A DNA stretch of 64,000 nt from Ruegeria sp. A3M17 (GTDB lineage Bacteria; Pseudomonadota; Alphaproteobacteria; Rhodobacterales; Rhodobacteraceae), in the NCBI RefSeq assembly GCF_003318255.1, contig NZ_QOCF01000004.1, forward strand, positions 1 through 64,000, in the 5' to 3' direction. Position 1 is the first letter of the stretch, and every line of letters begins with the position of its first letter. The notes under the pieces were generated by a model. It had not been told where the DNA came from, did no database searches, and saw only the letters and a program-made list of their open reading frames with translations. The translations under genes and the position numbers were made by a program. This document shows positions 16,756 through 25,607 of this stretch, piece after piece.

Positions 16756-18848
16756 ACACCTCCTTTCTGATCTTGGATAAGGATGAGGTTTCCAATGGCA
16801 TCCACATGAGCCGAGAAGTCTGATGAGACCAAAGTCGTCGTCTGCGGTTCCGTGATCAGCGCCGGGCCGCAAACCCGGTCGCCGGGGTTCAGGCTGTCAC
16901 GTGGGACAAAACCAGCCTGCTTTGTCTGACCATCCACATCGCAGGTGATGGAGCAGGCCTGGGCCGGTGTGATCGTTGTCAGAGGCGGCGTTTCCGGCAA
17001 ATCTGGAACGTCTCTATCTGGGGTTGCGACGCGGACAGCCCAGTTCAGGATCTCGATTTGCATCCCCGGCACAGGACGTGAGAATTGTTTACGGTATTCC
17101 GCCTCGAACGCATCGGTCAGCGGTTCTATGTCTTCGAATGTTAGGTCGCGATCGGGCAGAGCAATCTCGATCTCGTGGCCCTGACCGTTATAGCGCATGA
17201 AGGCCGTACGGTGCGTTTCGGTGGGTGCATCATCCGCGCCTTGGGCAACCACGCGGCTTGCCTTGTTGATCATGTCGGAAAACAGGGCTTTGACCCGTTC
17301 CAGATCCAGGGATTCAAGTAGAGAGTAGCGTGATCTAACGATCTCAAAACTGACAGGGGCAAACAGAAACCCGACTGCGGATCCGACGCCCGGATTGGGT
17401 GGGATCACAACGCGACGGACCCCGGCGGATCGGGCCACACGGCTTGCGTGCAGGGGACCGTTTCCGCCGAAAGCGATCATTGTGCGCGAACCAAGGTCCT
17501 TGCCCGATTCCACCGCATGCATCCGACCCGCGCTGGCCATGCTTTCATCGACGATGTGACTGACGCCGTCCGCCGCCTTTGTGGCGTTCGTGTCCAAACG
17601 CGTGCCTATGACCCGGCACAACGCGGCTTCAGACGCTGCGGGGTCGATCTTTATAAATCCTTCAGCAAATGTGTCCGGCACAATATAGCCCAGAGTGATG
17701 TCGCTGTCGGTCACGGTTGGCTCGGTGCCACCCCGCCCAAAGGCTGCCGGACCGGGTTCTGATCCGGCCGATTTTGGACCCACGGTCAACCGACCCAGAC
17801 GGTCAACCCCGGCGATTGAACCGCCGCCCGCGCCGATCTCGATCATTTCGACCACAGGGATACGTACCGGCATGCCGGACCCTTTGATGAACCGCGCGGC
17901 CCGCGCGATTTCGAACTGGCGCGAGGTTTGCGGGCGTGCATTGTCAATCAGGCAGAGCTTCGCTGTCGTCCCGCCCATGTCGAAAGACAGCACCTCGTCA
18001 ATCCCAGCCCGCGCCGCGATTCGCGCGGCCAAAATGGCCCCACCTGCCGGGCCGCTTTCGACCAGTCGGATCGGAAAGCGTGAGGCGGTTTGAACGGTAC
18101 ACATGCCGCCACCTGCCGTCATCATCAGGATTGGGCAAGCCACGCCTTCCTCCTGAAACCGTGAAGCAAAGCGCGCCAAATAGCTTTCCATTAACGGTTG
18201 GATGTAGGCATTGGCGACCGTGGTACAAAGCCGGTCGAACTCGCGCGCCTCGGGGCTGACATCAGAGGAAATTGAAATAGTCATGCCTGGGCGCCGTTTG
18301 GCCAGTAAGTCGCGCAGCCTACGTTCGTGCGACGGGTTGGCGTAGGCATGCATCAAACAGATTGCGACCGCTTCCGCACCGGTGGCATCCAGTTCGGCCA
18401 ACAGCGCGTCTATCGAACCGGCGTCCAGCGGGATCAGCACATTCCCATCGGCAGCCATTCTTTCGCGAATGGTCAGAGCCCGATCGCGTGGTACCAGCAG
18501 GTCCGGCTTTTCCAGGTTGATGTCATATTGCGCATATCGCCGCTCATACGCGATTTCCAGAATGTCGCGAAACCCTTCGGTCGTCACGGTCGCCACAACA
18601 GCACCTCGGCGTTCGATTAGTGCATTGGTCGCCAGCGTCGTTCCGTGGATGAAACCTGTCACCTCATTCAACGACCGGCTCGATTCCGCCATGAGACGTT
18701 TTGCACCTTCCATCGCGCCATCTGCAGGATTTTGGTGCGTCGTGAGCGTCTTGGTCGAAGCCAATATGGTGTCATTGTCCGAGACGAGCACCGTATCGGT
18801 AAAGGTGCCGCCGATATCAATGGCCAAGCGTAAGGTTTGAGATGTCAT
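16752..18848 (-). CDS. hyuA: Hydantoinase A / oxoprolinase family protein
   Basis: A 698-residue ATP-binding subunit of the HyuA family. The N-terminus LAIDIGGTFTDTVLV is an actin-like/sugar-kinase phosphate-1 motif and DMGGTTAKLCLI the second. GAGGGSIAGVDRLGRLTVGPKSAGSEPGPA is the family's long glycine-rich segment (here given in two adjoining parts: GAGGGSIAG and VGPKSAGSEPGP). The ATG at 18848 puts the IDIGG motif at the usual N-terminal position. First gene of a four-gene operon whose members all overlap by 4 bases. It probably hydrolyses a cyclic amide at the cost of ATP. Confidence 0.9.
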   Translation of the reverse strand: MTSQTLRLAIDIGGTFTDTVLVSDNDTILASTKTLTTHQNPADGAMEGAKRLMAESSRSLNEVTGFIHGTTLATNALIERRGAVVATVTTEGFRDILEIAYERRYAQYDINLEKPDLLVPRDRALTIRERMAADGNVLIPLDAGSIDALLAELDATGAEAVAICLMHAYANPSHERRLRDLLAKRRPGMTISISSDVSPEAREFDRLCTTVANAYIQPLMESYLARFASRFQEEGVACPILMMTAGGGMCTVQTASRFPIRLVESGPAGGAILAARIAARAGIDEVLSFDMGGTTAKLCLIDNARPQTSRQFEIARAARFIKGSGMPVRIPVVEMIEIGAGGGSIAGVDRLGRLTVGPKSAGSEPGPAAFGRGGTEPTVTDSDITLGYIVPDTFAEGFIKIDPAASEAALCRVIGTRLDTNATKAADGVSHIVDESMASAGRMHAVESGKDLGSRTMIAFGGNGPLHASRVARSAGVRRVVIPPNPGVGSAVGFLFAPVSFEIVRSRYSLLESLDLERVKALFSDMINKASRVVAQGADDAPTETHRTAFMRYNGQGHEIEIALPDRDLTFEDIEPLTDAFEAEYRKQFSRPVPGMQIEILNWAVRVATPDRDVPDLPETPPLTTITPAQACSITCDVDGQTKQAGFVPRDSLNPGDRVCGPALITEPQTTTLVSSDFSAHVDAIGNLILIQDQKGGV

Positions 18849-19006
18849 GAGGGTGTCCGAATTGTCCGTTGTCTGGGCAGATGGCAAAGGGCGCAGAGCG
18901 CCTGCCATCATCCACTGACGACGAGGTCACAACCGGTTGCGCGGCGATCCAGAGGGTTTGGACTAGAGAGCGGTGTCATGTACGCAGTTTGACACGCCCA
19001 AGACGT

Positions 19007-19026
19007 GTCGCAAGTTGGTTTGCGAC
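19007..19026. repeat. Short inverted repeat upstream of hyuA
   Basis: GTCGCAA (19007-19013) and TTGCGAC (19020-19026) form an interrupted palindrome ~160 bases upstream of hyuA. The same word TTTGCGAC recurs ~30 bases further on. It could be a regulator site for the hyu operon. Nothing else was seen in 18849-19110. Confidence 0.3.
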
Positions 19027-19110
19027 CAAATCGCCCGGAAGCGACAGAGATTTGCGACTTGATTGCCTAAGCGTTTGTGCATCAGCAGTCTTGAGCGGTC
19101 GATGGTTCGC

Positions 19111-20097
19111 TCAGGATTTTTTGGAGAGAGCAGCCCTGATCAAAACGCCATCCATGATAAGCGCCTTCAGGCTGGTTCGGATCTCGCTTTCCGGGAACTT
19201 CCCGATGCTCCAATGCCGGAGAGACCAGACATTACAAAGGAAATACAGATAATTGGCCATTAGCTCTGTGTTCATGGGGCGGAACACTTTCTGCTCGACC
19301 CCTTTGTCCAGAATGCCTTTCCAGCGGCCCATGAACTCACGCTCCATATCAAATACACGCGCGCGGTTCTCGGCAGACATGGACCGTGTTTCCGAATAGA
19401 CCAGATTGATATAGCGGCGGTTTTCGCCAATGTAGTCGATGTACCGGTCAACCGCTTTTTCAAGGTTCTGATCGGCGGGGCCAGTGAACAGCTCTCCGGT
19501 ATCGAAAAAGTCGATGATGTCCTGCATGCACATCGTAGTGATCAAGTGCAGTATATCATCCTTGTCCTTGATGTATTTGTACATCAGCGGAACCGACAGC
19601 CCGGATGTTTTGGCAATCTCGCGCATCGAAGCATTGCCGAACCCATGCTTGGCAATCACCTTGCACGCGCCTTCAAAGATCTGTCGCCGCCGTTCCTCGG
19701 CGGTGTCGGACAGGGCGCGGGCCGGTTTTTCGACCTGTGTGGATTTCGGCGATTCCGCCAGTTGCGCTTCGACTGAGAAGGTGCAGGTCACTTCCATCAG
19801 CGTCGCGGCTTCACCGGGATTGTGCCCGGCCTGAACAATCGAGACACGGTATGAGGTCAGCAGCGAATCTTCAGGCGACATGCGCATGGCCTGGGCCTCG
19901 ATTTGCCCCTGTCCCGGGGTTGCCAGATTCGTTGCCGAGGTGTTGACCAGTGTTGGATGCAAAGTGTCGCCGAGGCGTCTGAGTTCCTCGCGCGCAGCAT
20001 CAATCGCCAGCGCAACGCACACGCCATCTAGCTGCGATTTATTAATAAATTCATCAACTTGCGCAGCGGAATACAAAAACACGTGGCTTGCCTCCAT
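19111..20097 (-). CDS. TetR-family regulator with an N-terminal hotdog-like domain
   Basis: A 328-residue protein, about 130 residues longer than a normal TetR regulator. The extra part is N-terminal. Residues ~24-110 (DGVCVALAIDAAREEL, then TLVNTSATNLATPGQGQIEA, then LLTSYRVSIVQ, then LMEVTCTFSV) read like the strand pattern of a hotdog thioesterase fold. The TetR helix-turn-helix follows at ~134-180 (IFEGACKVIAKHGFGNASMR, SGLSVPLMYKYIKDKDDIL), then a ligand/dimer domain. The ATG at 20097 is the only good start. It is divergent from the LLM operon and is the best candidate for the TetR-like operators in the island. The hotdog assignment is inferred from pattern only; an acyl-CoA ligand is a guess. 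Confidence 0.82.
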   Translation of the reverse strand: MEASHVFLYSAAQVDEFINKSQLDGVCVALAIDAAREELRRLGDTLHPTLVNTSATNLATPGQGQIEAQAMRMSPEDSLLTSYRVSIVQAGHNPGEAATLMEVTCTFSVEAQLAESPKSTQVEKPARALSDTAEERRRQIFEGACKVIAKHGFGNASMREIAKTSGLSVPLMYKYIKDKDDILHLITTMCMQDIIDFFDTGELFTGPADQNLEKAVDRYIDYIGENRRYINLVYSETRSMSAENRARVFDMEREFMGRWKGILDKGVEQKVFRPMNTELMANYLYFLCNVWSLRHWSIGKFPESEIRTSLKALIMDGVLIRAALSKKS

Positions 20098-20224
20098 AGG
20101 ACCCTACCTGAGGGCAACATGTTGAAATCCCTATGTGTTGTCCAGTTGGAAATCGTCGCAGTGTCGTTGCGACGTAGGGAAAAACAATTCGGGGCTTGAC
20201 GAAATTGCCGACCGTATGGGAATG

Positions 20225-20242
20225 TTAGTGAACGTTCAGTCA
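20225..20242. promoter_or_regulatory. TetR-type operator 1 (LLM1 operon promoter)
   Basis: TTAGTGAACGTTCAGTCA differs at two positions from the consensus I derive in this window, TTAGTGAnCGnTCACTAA. Its core TGAACGTTCA is a perfect palindrome. It lies 20 bases before the LLM1 start, a position suited to repression. Confidence 0.65.
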
Positions 20243-20261
20243 CACATCCGAGGACGCCTGC

Positions 20262-21395
20262 ATGAAGTTCAAGATTCTCGCCATTCCATTCGCACGCCAG
20301 CATGGCGAGGACACTCAGCTTGCTGGACGTGACCCTGCGCGGTTCAACAAGATGATGCACACGATGCGTGATCAGATGGTCCTTGCTGAGGAGCTTGGCT
20401 ATGACGGCTTCTGCCTGACTGAGCACCACATGCAGGTCGAAGGCGTTGAATGCACCACGAACCCGCTGTTCTGGAACATGTACATCGCCCAGCACACCAA
20501 GAACTTCAAAGTTGGTCAGTTGGGGATGAACCTGACCGCGATGAACCCGATCAAGACGGCCGAAGACATCGCCATGCTGGACCACATGACCGGCGGTCGA
20601 GTCTTCGCAGGCTTCTCGCGCGGGAACACGCCGCGCTGGACTGCGACCATGGGGCAGCACCTGGACATCACCTCGGCTGAATCCGACAAGTCCGAGGCCG
20701 ACCAGCGCAACCGTCGCGCGCTGTACGAAAACTGGCGTCTGATCAAATCGCTGTGGACCGACGACCTGACCGAACATCAGGGCGAGTTCTGGAACTTCCC
20801 GTCGAATGTCGAGTGGGAGTTCAACCCGACCAAACTCTGGGGCGGTGACAGTCCGGTTGATAGCAACAAGATCCTTCGCAAATCGGGTATCGTTCCCCGT
20901 CCACTGCAAAAGCCGCACCCAAAAGTATATGCGCCGTTCTCGTATTCGATGGAAACTGCCAAGTTCTGGGCATCGGAAGGAGCCAAGATGGTTTCTTTCG
21001 TGACCGCCGACAAAGAAGAGTTCATGCCGGTGATCCTGGAAAACTGCCTGAAGGCTGCGCATGAAAACGGGCTGCCTCAAACCACCAACAACGATGTTCT
21101 GGCTTTGGGTGCGCATCTGATGATGGGCAAGACCCCGGCAAAGGCCAAAGAATACCGCGAGAAGTTCGACAACCTGTGGTTCTCGGCCTACGACGCGCCG
21201 CCGTATCACGTTCCGCTCGGCCGCGTCTGGGATGGCTCGCGCCAACAGGTTCTGGATCAGGTCGGCGAGCTGGCCGAGCGGTATCAGATCGAAGAATTCT
21301 TTGTCTGGCACCACGTGAACTACTTTGGCGATGAGCTCGAGCAGGAAGCTTTGATCGAATTTGCCGAAGGCGTCATCAAGCCTCTGAACGGATAA
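20262..21395 (+). CDS. LLM class flavin-dependent monooxygenase (LLM1)
   Basis: A 377-residue bacterial-luciferase-like TIM-barrel oxidoreductase. Characteristic segments are GYDGFCLTEHHMQVEG at ~46-61, HMTGGRVFAGFSRGNTPRW in the flavin phosphate region and DAPPYHVPLG toward the C-terminus. Members use reduced FMN and O2, delivered by a separate flavin reductase, to oxygenate substrates; some open N-heterocycles. It is clearly paralogous to LLM2 at 31012. First gene of an eight-gene operon ending at ~30.9 kb, under a TetR-type operator. A flavin reductase gene lies at 62629 under the same operator type. Confidence 0.88.
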   Translation: MKFKILAIPFARQHGEDTQLAGRDPARFNKMMHTMRDQMVLAEELGYDGFCLTEHHMQVEGVECTTNPLFWNMYIAQHTKNFKVGQLGMNLTAMNPIKTAEDIAMLDHMTGGRVFAGFSRGNTPRWTATMGQHLDITSAESDKSEADQRNRRALYENWRLIKSLWTDDLTEHQGEFWNFPSNVEWEFNPTKLWGGDSPVDSNKILRKSGIVPRPLQKPHPKVYAPFSYSMETAKFWASEGAKMVSFVTADKEEFMPVILENCLKAAHENGLPQTTNNDVLALGAHLMMGKTPAKAKEYREKFDNLWFSAYDAPPYHVPLGRVWDGSRQQVLDQVGELAERYQIEEFFVWHHVNYFGDELEQEALIEFAEGVIKPLNG

Positions 21396-21405
21396 GGGGA
21401 AGGCC

Positions 21406-22053
21406 ATGTTCGACCTGCATGAAGTTTACCAGCTGTCGCCCATCGTAGAAATCATTACGGATTGCGAACAGGGCCGTATGGTAATTCTTGTCGACGATGA
21501 AAACCGCGAGAACGAGGGCGATCTGGTGATCCCCGCCGCCTGTGCGGATGCAGCCGCCGTAAACTTCATGGCGCGTTTTGGTAGGGGTTTGATCTGCATG
21601 GCCATTCCGCCCGAGCGGGCCGAGCAGTTCAGCCTTGGCCCCATGACAGCGTTAAACACGGATCCGCATCATACGGCGTTCACCATTTCGGTGGACGCGA
21701 AAGAAGGCACGACCACCGGCATTTCCGCCAGCGACCGGGCGCGGACCATTGCACTTTTGGCGTCCGACAACGGCTCTTCGGCAGATCTGGTTTCGCCCGG
21801 GCATCTGTTTCCATTGGTGGCGAAACCGCACGGTGTGCTGAACCGCGAAGGCCACACCGAAGCCGCAGTTGATCTGGCCCGGCTGTCTGGGCAGGGGGAT
21901 TCCGGTGTGATCTGCGAAATCATGAATGATGACGGTGAAATGGCGCGCCTGCCGGATCTGCTGGAATTTGGGGCCCGGCACGGCCTTAAGGTCGGCACGA
22001 TCGAAGACCTCAAACGGTATCGCCAGGACCTGCTTGCCGACAAGGCCGCCTGA
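21406..22053 (+). CDS. ribB: 3,4-dihydroxy-2-butanone 4-phosphate synthase (RibB), operon-embedded
   Basis: A 215-residue RibB-type enzyme that turns ribulose 5-phosphate into the four-carbon riboflavin precursor plus formate. VILVDDENRENEGDLVIPA is the signature acidic loop; TGISASDRARTI and SPGHLFPLVAKPHGVLNREGHTEA carry the substrate-binding Arg/His/Glu residues (quoted here in pieces: SPGHLFPLVA, REGHTEAAVDL). No GTP cyclohydrolase II domain follows. Start at 21406 with AAGGGGAAGG. Placed 10 bases after LLM1, it probably boosts flavin supply for the monooxygenases rather than serving as the only RibB of the cell (inference). Confidence 0.9.
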   Translation: MFDLHEVYQLSPIVEIITDCEQGRMVILVDDENRENEGDLVIPAACADAAAVNFMARFGRGLICMAIPPERAEQFSLGPMTALNTDPHHTAFTISVDAKEGTTTGISASDRARTIALLASDNGSSADLVSPGHLFPLVAKPHGVLNREGHTEAAVDLARLSGQGDSGVICEIMNDDGEMARLPDLLEFGARHGLKVGTIEDLKRYRQDLLADKAA

Positions 22054-22101
22054 CATCCAAACCCACCTGCGTTTCAAGACACTCATGACCGAGGATATCC
22101 T

Positions 22102-22479
22102 ATGACCGCATTTGCCGAGATCGAAACCCTGATGCAGGCGTATATCGAAAACCTGCATGATGGAGACATCAGCAAGACCGACCAGATGTTTCTGCCGGAA
22201 TGTGATCTTTGCTGCGCCAACGACGATGGCAGCTATATCCACATGACGCTTGAGAAGTACAAAGAGGTCATCGGCGGCCGCGAAAGCCCTAAATCCAAAG
22301 GCTATCCGGTCTACGGTCACACGATTTCGATCGACCAGTCGGGGCCAAACACGGCCTTTGTCAAGATCGACTGCGCCGTGCAGCCGCGATACTTCATCGA
22401 CTACCTGTCGCTGGTCCGCACCGGCGAGGGCTGGAAGATTGCGGCCAAGGTCTATTACGTTCAGCGCACCGAAGACTGA
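22102..22479 (+). CDS. NTF2-like (SnoaL / lumazine-binding-like) family protein
   Basis: A 125-residue cone-shaped-fold protein. MTAFAEIETLMQAYIENLHDGD opens with the usual N-terminal helix; the middle holds MTLEKYKEVIGGRESPKSKG and the C-terminus FIDYLSLVRTGEGWKIAAKVYY, the typical final strands. Members act as small hydrolases, isomerases, dehydratases or binding proteins; function cannot be set from sequence. Sits between ribB and the amidase in the LLM1 operon, so it may process an unstable oxygenation product or bind a flavin. Confidence 0.75.
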   Translation: MTAFAEIETLMQAYIENLHDGDISKTDQMFLPECDLCCANDDGSYIHMTLEKYKEVIGGRESPKSKGYPVYGHTISIDQSGPNTAFVKIDCAVQPRYFIDYLSLVRTGEGWKIAAKVYYVQRTED

Positions 22480-22505
22480 TCCCCTTTATCTGATCGAGCC
22501 CCCGA

Positions 22506-23894
22506 ATGACCGCCCCATATTCCCAACTTTCGGCGCGTGCCATGGTGCAGGCCTTTGCCCGGCTGGAGCTGTCTCCGGTCGAGGTCACGCAAGCTGCGCT
22601 GGCCCGTATTGAGTCGGTTAATCCTAGGATCAATGCGATTTACCATGTGGATGCCGAGGGTGCGCTTGAAGCGGCCCGGGCGTCCGAGAAACGTTGGCAC
22701 GACAACATACCAATGGGGCCGCTGGATGGCGTGCCGACGACAGTCAAAGACGCAATGGATTGCATCGGTATGCCTGCCTTTCGCGGATCAGCGGCGGGTG
22801 AGGCATCGGTGAGCACAACCGATCATCCCACGGTAGCACGCATGCGTGAGGCCGGTTCCGTGATCCTGGGCAAAAGTACCATGTGCGATTATGGCATTCT
22901 TGCAGGCGGAGTGAGCTCAAAGCACGGAGTTACCCGCAATCCATGGGATGTATCGCGCACAACAGGCGCATCATCTTCGGGCGCGTCGGCCAGTGTTGCC
23001 GCTGGGATCGAGCCGGTTTCGATTGGGACCGACATCGTGGGGTCCATCCGCCTGCCAGCCTCGTATTGTGGGCTGGCCGGGCTGAAACCCAGCCAGGGGC
23101 GGGTGCCCTATTACGTCTGCAACAGCCCGGCGATCACAGCGGGGCCGTTGGCCCGCAATTTTGGCGACGTCGCACTGCATATGAATGTTCTGACCGGTGA
23201 AGATACGCGCGATTTCGCGGCTTTGGCGCGGGACGGCGTGAACTATGTCTCGCGCCTGACACGCGGCGACCGCAAAGGCATGTCGGTTCTGGTTATCCCA
23301 GAGCTGGGCTTGGGCGAACCGGTGGCGGAAGATGTTCAGGCAGCGCTGGAACGGACGGCGCAAGTTCTGCGGGATATGGGTGTTCAGATCACCTATCTTG
23401 AAACCACACCGTTCAGCCGAACAGACTGGGAACCCGCCGAGGCGTTCTATAAAATACGTACCCTGTCCGAGCTGATGCGCCAACCCGATGCCGAACAGGC
23501 GAAAACGCCCTATATCCGCGACTGGACCAACGATGCACGCGAATTGTCTGCCGTTGAACATCAGCGGAATTTCGACCACACGCAGGCGTTGCGCGAACGT
23601 GCGTTGGCGCTGATTGACGGCCATGATTTTGTCCTGCTGCCATCGACACCGGACACTGCCTTTGCTGCCGAACTGCCAAGATCTGACCCCGCTAAGCCGT
23701 TCGAAAGCTGGGCTAATACATTCCTGTTCAACCTCACTGAACAACCGGCCTCCAGTATCCCGGTCGGACCAGACCGCAACGGGCTACCGATCGGTATGCA
23801 ACTGGTCGGACGCCGCTTTGACGATCTGGGCGTTTTGCAAATGTCGTGGCGGATCGAACAGGACATCGGGGAAATGCCGGCTGCACCTCTGTGA
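22506..23894 (+). CDS. Amidase-signature hydrolase
   Basis: A 462-residue amidase-signature enzyme with a complete Ser-cisSer-Lys triad: Lys81 in GVPTTVKDAMD, the cis-Ser in TTGASSSGASASVAAG (~157) and the nucleophile Ser180 in TDIVGSIRLPASYCGL. It hydrolyses a carboxamide in the cytoplasm. The glycine-rich loop is GASSSGAS rather than the common GGSSGGS, and Ile-Val replaces the usual Thr-Gly before the nucleophile, suggesting an unusual substrate pocket. In the LLM1 operon it is a natural candidate for cleaving an amide or formamide made when an N-ring is oxygenated. Confidence 0.88.
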   Translation: MTAPYSQLSARAMVQAFARLELSPVEVTQAALARIESVNPRINAIYHVDAEGALEAARASEKRWHDNIPMGPLDGVPTTVKDAMDCIGMPAFRGSAAGEASVSTTDHPTVARMREAGSVILGKSTMCDYGILAGGVSSKHGVTRNPWDVSRTTGASSSGASASVAAGIEPVSIGTDIVGSIRLPASYCGLAGLKPSQGRVPYYVCNSPAITAGPLARNFGDVALHMNVLTGEDTRDFAALARDGVNYVSRLTRGDRKGMSVLVIPELGLGEPVAEDVQAALERTAQVLRDMGVQITYLETTPFSRTDWEPAEAFYKIRTLSELMRQPDAEQAKTPYIRDWTNDARELSAVEHQRNFDHTQALRERALALIDGHDFVLLPSTPDTAFAAELPRSDPAKPFESWANTFLFNLTEQPASSIPVGPDRNGLPIGMQLVGRRFDDLGVLQMSWRIEQDIGEMPAAPL

Positions 23895-23933
23895 CGGACA
23901 CAGATGCAGAAAAACACATTGAGAGGCAAAATA

Positions 23934-25583
23934 ATGAGCGCAGAAAAAACGACGATTCCCGGTCAGATCATGACGATGCCACTGACGGTAACCAGCATTT
24001 TCCGTCATGGCATGCGCGCGCACTCCGAGGCGCAGATCGTCTGGCGCAACTCGGATATGACGATTGAACGCTACCGCTTTGCGGATATGGGGCGACGGAC
24101 CCAGCAACTGGCGCATGCTCTGACCGAACTGGGCGTGGGGCCGGGTGACCGCGTCGCGACGCTGGCCTGGAACAACAATCGGCATCTGGAACTCTATTAC
24201 GCCTTGGCTTGCATCGGTGCGATTTGCCACACGATCAATCCGCGCCTGCATCCCGATCAGATCGCGTTTATCATCAATGATGCCGAAGACACACATATGT
24301 TCTTCGACACAACTTTTGCGCCGCTGATCGATGCTGTCTCGGCCCGTTGCCCCAGCGTTCAGGGCTGGTTCAGCCTGACTGGCCCGGATCAGGTGCCGCA
24401 GATGAAGACCGCGGTAAATGACTATGAATCCCTGATCGCGGGCAAGCCCGAGGTTTATGACTGGCCCGAACTGCATGAAAACACGGCCATGGCGCTGTGC
24501 TACACATCTGGCACAACCGGCAATCCAAAAGGCGTTTTGTATTCCCATCGTGGGACCGTGCTGCACGCCATGGGCGTGTCCGGTGGCGACTGGCTGGCGC
24601 TCAGCTCGCGTGACGCCACTTTGCCGGTGGTGCCGATGTTCCACGCCTGTGCCTGGGGTATTCCCTATGCGGCCCTGATGAACGGCACCAAACTGGTCAT
24701 GCCCGGACCGGGCATGGATCCGGCCCCTCTGCGCGAACTTATGGACGACGAAGAGGTCACGATGATTTCGGGTGTGCCGACTGTCTGGCTGGGCTTGTTC
24801 GAATATCTGGATCAGCAGGGCGCCACGCTAAAGACGGTCAAACGCGCGATGATGGGTGGATCGGCGGCGCCGCTGTCTCTGATAGAGCAGATCGAAAAAG
24901 GCCACGGGATCGACGTGGTGCATGGCTGGGGCATGACTGAGCTGAGTCCGGTCGGCACGCTTTCGGTACCCAAATGGGGCGAGGATAAACTGCCAATCGA
25001 CGACCGTCTTGCGTTGAAAACCAAACAGGGCCGTGCGCTTTATGGGGTCGAGATGCGTATCGTTAATGATGATGGCGAGTTGCTACCACATGACGGCATT
25101 GCCTCGGGTATGTTGCAGGTGCGTGGTCACTGGGTTGCCGAAAGCTATTGGGGCGGGGCCGGTGCTGATGCCTTTACCGACGACGGCTGGTTCATCACCG
25201 GTGATGTCGCGGCGATCGACCCGAAAGGCTACCTGCGCCTGACCGACCGAACCAAGGACGTGGTCAAATCGGGCGGCGAGTGGATTTCCTCGATTGATCT
25301 GGAAAACATCGCGATGAGCCACCCGGACATTCTGGAGGCCGCCTGTATCGCCGCCAAGCACCGCAAATGGGATGAACGCCCGCTGATCGTTGCTGTCAAG
25401 CGTGAGGGATCGGATGTCAACCGCGAGGATGTCCTCGCGCTCTACGATGGTCAGATTGCCAAGTGGTGGACGCCCGACGACGTGGTGTTCCAGGCCGAGC
25501 TTCCGCACACCGCCACCGGCAAGGTTTCTAAACTGCATCTGCGTGAGCAATACGCGGACTACAAGCTTCCAACAGACAACTAA
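23934..25583 (+). CDS. Acyl-CoA ligase (AMP-binding, fatty-acid type)
   Basis: A 549-residue adenylate-forming ligase. The P-loop YTSGTTGNPKGVLYSH, the HGWGMTELSP motif, DDGWFITGDVAAID with the adenylate Asp, and the C-terminal catalytic Lys in HTATGKVSKLHL are all present. It activates a carboxylate with ATP and CoA, so that the following thiolase, FadB and ACAD gene products can act. The ATG at 23934 is preferred because GAGAGG precedes it; an ATG 30 bases upstream lacks such a site. Confidence 0.9.
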   Translation: MSAEKTTIPGQIMTMPLTVTSIFRHGMRAHSEAQIVWRNSDMTIERYRFADMGRRTQQLAHALTELGVGPGDRVATLAWNNNRHLELYYALACIGAICHTINPRLHPDQIAFIINDAEDTHMFFDTTFAPLIDAVSARCPSVQGWFSLTGPDQVPQMKTAVNDYESLIAGKPEVYDWPELHENTAMALCYTSGTTGNPKGVLYSHRGTVLHAMGVSGGDWLALSSRDATLPVVPMFHACAWGIPYAALMNGTKLVMPGPGMDPAPLRELMDDEEVTMISGVPTVWLGLFEYLDQQGATLKTVKRAMMGGSAAPLSLIEQIEKGHGIDVVHGWGMTELSPVGTLSVPKWGEDKLPIDDRLALKTKQGRALYGVEMRIVNDDGELLPHDGIASGMLQVRGHWVAESYWGGAGADAFTDDGWFITGDVAAIDPKGYLRLTDRTKDVVKSGGEWISSIDLENIAMSHPDILEAACIAAKHRKWDERPLIVAVKREGSDVNREDVLALYDGQIAKWWTPDDVVFQAELPHTATGKVSKLHLREQYADYKLPTDN

Positions 25584-25607
25584 ATTCTGCCATTAAGGAT
25601 CAAAACC

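Noticed and set aside
20028-21407. A 459-codon leftward open frame opposite LLM1
   Set aside because: It mirrors the codon pattern of LLM1, which has clear family motifs and a good start; the antisense protein matches no family I recognise.
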